NCBI RefSeq assembly: GCF_041146395.1
Contig: NC_090999.1
Location: 72,731,001-72,795,000 of the forward strand
Direction of reading: 5' to 3'
Source: Eulemur rufifrons
Taxonomy: Eukaryota > Chordata > Mammalia > Primates > Lemuridae
Length of the DNA stretch: 64,000 bases
The position numbers were made by a program, and so were the translations under genes. A model generated the notes under the pieces. It saw nothing but the letters and a program-made list of their open reading frames with translations. It ran no database searches and was not told where the DNA came from. This document shows, in pieces, positions 57,861 to 64,000 of this stretch. Each line of letters starts with the position of its first letter. Within the stretch, counting starts at the first letter, position 1.

Positions 57861-59435
57861 AGAACAGTCCAGCATGACCGACCACCTCAAAGGGAAAGAG
57901 AGAGGAGAAAAGGGGCCATCAGTCATTTAACCACATGATTTACCAGAGCTATCAAAACTTGTAGCCCACAGAAATCTAGATTTTAAATGTGCTTCTTTTG
58001 CCAAACAGATATTTCAAAAGAAATTAAACATGAATGACTTTAGGTTGGATGTACATTCTACAGTTTACTGGGGGCACCACAACTCCCTGGTTTCTGAGGT
58101 GTGAGTGAAATCATGTAGTTACTTTACCATCAGTCGTTCATAGGCACTGAATGTGTTACATTAAGATATTAGACAAATAACTACTGCTTGAATACATAAA
58201 GCTGGGCTTGATATTAAATAAAACATAAGGAGTATAAGAAGTAAAACAGATAGTAATGGAATTCTGATCTAAAGTGAAAGACTTCTGAAGGATTTTCTTT
58301 CCCACCTGCATAATTAAGATATCCCTGTTTTACATGCCCTATATTGTCAGCTACGTTCTTTCTGTCATTCATTTCTCTACACCTATTTTTATTGGTCCCT
58401 AATAATAGAAAGCCATTTCCATTCTAGAAGATGGCCTTGCCCATATCTAAATAATTGGTGCCATGCAGCCAACTGAGACAGATTTTGACAGTTGTAATCT
58501 GGAAGCTCCACGATGGTACTGGATTGATAGTGGCTGGTAAATGAGGGTTGCAATCCACCTTGAAAACACTATTGAAGGTGATACTTGTCTAAAGAAAGTT
58601 TCAGAATCTGAGTTATATCAAGAAATGATTTCTGAAACCATAGTCATGTCTTGTGGTCATAGTGCTTGAGCACTCTGTGGTTTCATTCACTTATACCTCA
58701 TGTTGTATTAGTGAGACAAACTCTTTGAGTCTTTTGAAGAGTGGCTGTGTCTTAGGTGTCCTTTCTCACTTCTGGCCATCACTATATTTTATTTAAATTG
58801 TGGGCCTGATTATGGTGCTGATTTCATTGTAAGTTAGAAGAATGTCTTTGGGTTAAAATAATCTAGTGAATCAGTGCCTATTCAAACTGTATTTTTGTGT
58901 CCCAGAAATTTAACATCAGTTTTCATATCTATAACCATTTTTATGTAATCCTTCATATTATTTAACTTCCTTTTCATTTAATGTGAAAAAGAATATTCAC
59001 AATTACTTACCATAGCAACCACTGTAGAAGAAGAATCAAATGCCAAGACTGGCACAGGGTTCACAGTTGATGAAATCATGCCAAGCAGTTTGCAACATGA
59101 CCCTGTGTAGTTATTTTAAGGCTTTTGTATCCTGATGAGACAAGTGAATGTACTAGGAGTGATTTGTTTTTAATCAGCACACATGAATATCATCGTCATC
59201 AACAACAACAATAACAACAAAAACTATCTTGAGTGATTCTGTATAGGACCAAATTCTACACTTGATGAATACTTGATTTCATATTAAATATGGAATATTG
59301 AGTGAATATTGATGTAAAATGCTACTGATGCTTACATTGTACACATGCATACATGCACAATTGGATGGTGCATTGCAGTATACAAAAGAGAAAAATATTT
59401 AATCTATATATACAAGTCTATTTTGAAAATCAGTA
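57861..59435. other. Gene-free unique DNA
   Basis: About 1.6 kb with no gene and no named repeat. A CAA/ATAACAA simple tract lies at 59192-59224. Confidence 0.4.
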
Positions 59436-59498
59436 CAGGTTGAGTATCCTTTATCTGAAATGCTTGGGACAAGAAATGTTTCCAATTTGGGATTTTTT
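59436..59498 (-). mobile_element. Tigger1/MER2-type transposon end
   Basis: CAGGTTGAGTATCCTTTATC and TGAAATGCTTGGGACAAGAAATG match the terminal repeat of MER2, the short relative of Tigger1. A TA lies just outside (59434-59435), as expected for pogo-type elements. The match stops where the L1 tail begins. Confidence 0.75.
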
Positions 59499-59983
59499 GT
59501 TTTTATTTCAGCATATTACAGGGGTACAAATGTTTAGATTACATATATTGGCTTTGCCCCGCCCGAGTCAGAGCTTCAAGCATGTCCATCCCCCAGACTG
59601 TGCGCATAACATCATTAGATGTGAATATACCCATCCCCTCCTCCCCCTTCCCACCTGTCTGACACCTGATGAATGTTACTACTATATGTGCACATAAGTG
59701 TTGATCAATTAATACCAATTTGGTGGTGAGTACTTAAGGTGCTTGTTTTTCCATTCTTGTGATACTTCATTTAGTAGAATGGGCTTCAACTCTATCCAGG
59801 GTAATACAAGAGATGCTAGATCACCATTGTTTTTTGTGGCTGAGTAGTACTCATGATATACATATACCACATTTTATTAATCCACTAAGGTATTAGTGGG
59901 CACTTGGGTTGTTTCCACATCTTGGAAATTGTGAATTACGCTGCTATAAACATTCTAGTGCAGATGTCTTCTTTATAGAATGT

Positions 59984-60016
<33 letters not shown>

Positions 60017-60802
60017 GTTTAGGTAAATGTCCAGTACTGGAATTGCTAGATTAAATGGTAGTTCTATTTTTAGCTCTTTGTGGTATCTCCATATTACTTT
60101 CGATAGAGGCTGTACTAGTTTGCAGTCCCACCAGCAGTTTATGAGTGTTTCTGTCTGTCCACATTATGCCAACATTTGTTGTTTTGGGACTTTTTGATAA
60201 AAGCCATTCTCACTGGAGTTAAGTGATATCTCACTGTGGTTTTGATTTGCATTTCACTGATGATTACAGATGTTGGGCATTTTTTCATGTTTGTTGGCCA
60301 TAAGTCTGTCTTCTTTTGAAAAGTTTTGTTCATGTCCTTTGCTCACTTCTTAATGGGGTTGTTTGATTTTTTTCTTGCTGATTTTCCTGAGTTCCATATA
60401 GATTCTGGTTATCAGCCCTTTATTGGATATGTAACATGCAAATATTTTCTCCCATTCTGTAGGTTGTCTGTTTGCTCTCATGATGGTTTCTTTGGCTGTG
60501 CAGAAGCTTTTTAATTTGATCAGGTCCCATTTATGTATTTTTGTTGTTGCTGTGATTGCTCCTGGGGTCTTCCTGATAAATTGTTTCCCTAGGCCAATGT
60601 CTATAAGAGTTTTTCCAACATTTTCTTCTAGAATTCTTATAGTTTCATGCCTTAGGTTTAAGTCTGTTATCCATCGTAAGTTGGTTTTTATGAGAGGTGG
60701 GAGGTGCGGATCCCGTTTCAGTCTCCTACATGTGGCTATGCAATTTTCCCAGCACCATTTATTGAGTAAGGATTCTTTTCCCCAGTGTAGGTTTTTGTAT
60801 AT
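59499..60802 (-). mobile_element. 5'-truncated L1 (L1MA/L1PB-like) inside Tigger
   Basis: The plus strand shows a T-rich tail, a 3' UTR (CATGTCCATCCCCCAGACTG; ACACCTGATGAATGTTACTAC), then ORF2 read backwards (TTCTTTGGCTGTGCAGAAGC; CAGCACCATTTATTGAGTAAGG). The L1 stops abruptly at about 60800 within a shared ATAT. A 165-codon minus frame (60847 to 60350) is the surviving piece of ORF2 C-terminal domain. No target duplication is visible. Confidence 0.88.
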
Positions 60803-61060
60803 TGTCTGCAGGCACTTTTTCTGCAATGTTAACAACATTATCTTCATTATTACTATTATGATCTCCTTGATTCAGAACCATTTTGGTTATTTCACCATTG
60901 GTCAATGAATGAATAACTGAAGCTTCAGTATCAATGCTAAAAACTTCTTCAATATCTGCTTCTTCCAGCTTACTGACAGATTCTGAAGGTATATTTTTTG
61001 CATATATAAAGAGGTCAGACATCATTTTTTCTTACTTGACATGCAGAATCCTCCAAAGAC
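60800..61060 (-). pseudogene. Tigger transposase C-terminal fragment
   Basis: The minus strand has an open frame from 61025 down to the L1 junction. It carries 'ADIEEVF', 'HSLTNGEI' and 'KMVLNQGDH', typical of the acidic C-terminal part of Tigger (pogo-family, DDE) transposases. The frame then runs without a break into the L1 for about 13 residues, giving an 88-codon fused frame ending at 60759. The DDE catalytic core is not present in the window. Tigger1 is the likeliest source, given the MER2/Tigger1 end at 59436. Confidence 0.7.
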
Positions 61061-61092
61061 ACCACCTTCTTCATCATGGTCACTGAACATAG

Positions 61093-61142
61093 TTCCTGTT
61101 GTGTGACCTGGTTCCTAACAGGCCATGGTACCGGTCCAGCAG
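61093..61142 (-). mobile_element. Short DNA-transposon fragment (hAT-like), tentative
   Basis: The minus strand reads GGACCGGTACCATGGCC and then TGTTAGGAACCAGGTCACAC, which resembles a common non-autonomous DNA transposon containing GGTACCGGTCCGTGGCCTGTTAGGAACC. It is only 50 bp and sits right next to the Tigger piece. Confidence 0.45.
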
Positions 61143-62969
61143 ATTTATGGGAAATGGACAGACAGATAGAGTGTTTATGTTTATAGCTTTCTATTTAGAA
61201 ATAAGAAAACAGTGGTAATAGTTCTGAGAAAATATTGCCTTACCTTTAAGTGAAAACAACAATGAAACAAAACCCTAAAAACAAAGTAACAGCTAGAAAC
61301 TGGCATACAATGCATGCATGAGAGTGTGTTTAGAGGGGAGGTTTTGTGCTCTGATTGAATACTTGTTATTTTCCTTATGCTGATGAGAAGGGACCTTCAA
61401 ACACCTACAGCCTCCAGTGAAACAATGAAACTTGTGCTTTACAACATCCTTCAATGCAGGGCCAGAGACTTATGTGTACTCTGTGCACATTTCCCCCATA
61501 TACCACCTAATTGAAGTGGAGGCTTTGCCTATAGAAAAAATAAACGGAGATGGAAAAATACAGTGTTTTTCTTCAAGTTTAGTATTCTCATTCTAGCCAG
61601 TGTATATCCAAAGGAAGTCTGTGGCTTTATGTATTTACACTAAGTCAGTCATTCATGAGTTCAAGTATTTTTCCTTTATCTTCATTACCTACTTATGATA
61701 ATACTAGTTTCATATAAATCTACTGAAAAGAATATTAGAATTTGACTTGAATATGATACCTTTATGTAGACTATGACTAATTCCACTAAGTAGACAAATT
61801 ACCAAAATCACAAGCTACAAAAAACAAATTTTGGCTATTCCCTTACTTCAGAAACTCACTCACACACATAGAGAAACACACAAATAATATATTACCACTC
61901 CGTGTTGTGGACCCCAATATTGTACTGATTTTTATGATATTCCAACTATTAAATATGTTGTTCACTTTTTAGGGTGCTTTAACTCACCTTAGAATTTGAA
62001 CTTCACAAGAAAAATAAGAGTTGGCATCATTTAATATAATCTTTTGTTTTTATTTTGTGACTTATGAAATTATTTTGTATTCTTACAATGGAGTTTTTAG
62101 ATCAACTTTGAAATGGTCATTTAAATTAAAATGGTTTCTTAATTTGAAGTTCCTTACATACTGGAAACACAGGAAAGATGATTATTGTTTATTAGAAATT
62201 AAATTTTCTATTGAATTCAATGGCACTTTTACAAGCATTCTTATAAGATTCCCCAGGATAGTGATTCTCCAATTAGAGATCAGCATGGAGAAGGTTTATC
62301 AGGGGGAGGATCTTGGCATCACCACCTGCGGAAGAGCAGAAAAGGGAGCAGAATTGGCCAGATGGATAACTTGAGCTATGATACAGTCTCAATGAAGGTC
62401 TCAGATGACACCAAAAGGAAGTACAATGTCAGTATGGCCTGTTAAAAGTATACTATGGCAGTTATTGAATATGAGTTTCCATAAGGTAAAACCATCTTTG
62501 AGATAGGCAGCTCTCTTCAGCCAAGATAATTACAGAGAATGTGGAGAGGTGAGAGCTCTCTACTGACAACATTCCCAACTTTGTTACTGAAGGTGGATTT
62601 GTGTGGCATGTCATAGCATTGAGTATTGTCTACCCTCTGCCTATCTCACCAGCTCTACCAGAATTCTATTAATAGCAATACAAACTTATAAGAGGAAGGA
62701 TAGCAGGAGAAAGTATAGTGACATTGTTGCAGCTGATCTTGGAGCCAAAAATCACAGTATCATTTCTCTATATCCAGTATGGCATATAATCTTACCACAG
62801 TTTAAGACATAAAGAGGGAAAAACACATGCACTTGTAAATCATTCATTCACAATCTGCAGGAAACGAACAATTAAAGGATGATAATGCAGTACTACATAA
62901 ATATTTACATATCCTGAATGATCAGTTTCCTACACTGGGCACTGTTAACTGGGGAAGTGCTTTACTTAT
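61143..62969. other. Gene-free unique DNA
   Basis: No gene was seen. The 117-codon plus frame at 62021-62374 is Phe/Lys/Ile-rich at its start from AT bias and has no domain I recognise. No repeat could be named. Confidence 0.4.
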
Positions 62970-63230
62970 TCACCAGATATTAATGAACACTTACTGTGTA
63001 AATGCCTGGGCAATTTTAAGTGCCAGTGAATTAAAGAGACAAAATTACTGCCTCCTGGAGTTCATATTTTGGGCAACGGTACAAGCAATAAACAAATAAA
63101 CATAATATCAGGCAACAGTAAGTGCTATGAAGAAAAATACAGCAGTGGAAGAGTGAAAAATATTATAGGGGTGAAATGTTAGAAATAGTGGTTGGGAAAG
63201 TTTTCTCTGAGGAGATGCCATGGCAGTGAT
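62970..63230 (+). mobile_element. Very old interspersed repeat copy (best in window)
   Basis: The order ATTAATGAACACTTACTGTG, AAGTGCCAGTGAATTAAAGAGAC, ATAAACAAATAAACATAATATCAGG, AACAGTAAGTGCTATGAAG and TTTTCTCTGAGGAGATGCCATG follows a common ancient mammalian repeat. I do not give a family name because I am not certain of it. Confidence 0.55.
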
Positions 63231-64000
63231 TGGAATCGGCCCCAAGAAGATAGTTTACTGTTAGATAAAATATTTGTGCTACCCAAACTTATTATAATAG
63301 ACACCAGACCTCTGAAACTTACAATTTCTAGTAGCTTCCCATTGACTCTAGCATTTAAGTAGTATCTGAGTTAGCTGAAGTGGAAATCATTATGAAGGAC
63401 TATGCTGTATTTATCAAATGTTTTTACAGAGAAAACTACAAATGTATAAATAGGTTGGTTTTTCTTGGAAAGCAGAAAGTTGAGCATTAATACACAAATT
63501 TTTATTTGGGGGGGCAAAGAGAAAGAAGAATGTAAGTTTACTTCATCCACCAAACTCCACCCCAGATTACCACACTTCCATGGTTAAAATTCATTACATA
63601 ACTATTAAAGCTTACATTGCTGGGTGAAGTGTACTTTTGTTATTTTTTTAGCTTTATAATTCATTTGTCCTTCATGTGTATCCTAATTTCTAGCTTCAGT
63701 AAACTATTATGAAGTCTTCAAATATGTCATTTTCCCATCTCATATTCTTATATTTTTGGTGCTTTTACTCATAGCTAGGCTCTTCATGGAATCACTTTAT
63801 CCTATAACTTATAAAAGTGTGAAATATTTGCTCTTTAAAGAATTTTAGTAGATAGATCTTAAAGAGTAGTATAGTATTGACCTCCATTGATCTTCAGTTC
63901 AATAAAGGTAATAAAAACAGTCACAAAAATTATCAAATCAACTTTTTCAAAATTCTAAAGGGTACCTAAAGTCTTGCAATAATCTGAGTAATGTATATTC
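63231..64000. other. Gene-free AT-rich DNA
   Basis: No gene or confident repeat was seen. TTTCTAGTAGCTTCCCATTGACTC near 63328 could be an L2 scrap. Confidence 0.4.

Noticed and set aside
60350..60847. 165-codon minus-strand frame as a gene
   Set aside because: It is a surviving stretch of L1 ORF2 C-terminal domain inside a 5'-truncated L1.
62021..62374. 117-codon plus frame as a gene
   Set aside because: No recognised domain, AT-biased Phe/Ile/Lys-rich composition, no splice or promoter context; cannot be supported.
1..64000. A novel multi-gene defence, metabolic or mobile system
   Set aside because: No cluster of intact genes exists; all long frames are explained by repeats, simple sequence or chance.

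Overview
The window reads as AT-rich, gene-poor nuclear DNA from a primate, with a human-like genome. The evidence is three Alu sequences plus a small Alu scrap, several LINE-1 (L1) copies of different ages, MaLR and other endogenous-retrovirus LTRs, a mariner and a Tigger DNA transposon, and old MIR, L2 and MER5A remnants. I found no intact protein-coding gene, no functional RNA gene, no CRISPR array and no bacterial or viral operon. Almost all open reading frames over 60 codons fall in L1, LTR or low-complexity DNA, or are chance frames.

Layout. 1-10.7 kb: unique AT-rich DNA with an Alu end, a MaLR LTR with a 5-bp target duplication (587-969), an LTR-like block (2.1-2.7 kb), old L1, L2 and MIR pieces, and an unexplained GC-richer island (6.78-7.2 kb). 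10.74-16.21 kb: an old minus-strand L1 complete at both ends and bracketed by a perfect 10-bp target duplication. It carries a 420-bp MaLR solo LTR, an internal ORF2 deletion, a 53-nt piece of 5S rRNA and a 5' leader with tandem units of about 245 bp. 16.2-28 kb: weak old LINE-like sequence, a CpG-retaining exon-like patch (20.86-21.06 kb), MIR pieces and two LTR-like elements (22.7-23.7 kb). 28.1-32.3 kb: a three-level nest of AluJ inside a plus-strand L1 inside an older minus-strand L1. 34.0-35.76 kb: an MLT1-type LTR, then a nearly complete dead mariner with both terminal inverted repeats, then a TA microsatellite. 36.5-43.8 kb: old LINE-like DNA, MIRs, MER5A and unique DNA. 43.86-48.16 kb: a second minus-strand L1, shortened inside but bracketed by a 19-bp target duplication with two mismatches. 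48.2-54.2 kb: mostly unique DNA, a 608-bp solo LTR with a 4-bp target duplication (50.7-51.3 kb), and a 1.4-kb stretch resembling a minus-strand 3' UTR. 54.2-56.4 kb: an old L1 with an inserted AluJ. 59.4-61.15 kb: a Tigger/L1 mosaic. The remainder is unique AT-rich DNA with a few very old repeats.

No genes act together here; the interest lies in insertion history. The most notable observations are the 5S rRNA fragment inside an L1, with the other L1 in the window serving as an unfilled comparison; the tandem-unit 5' leader of that L1; the Tigger/L1 mosaic with a fused reading frame; the CpG-rich exon-like patch; and the possible minus-strand 3' UTR. I see no convincing new biological system. 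All family names come from recognising consensus features by eye; subfamily names are tentative.
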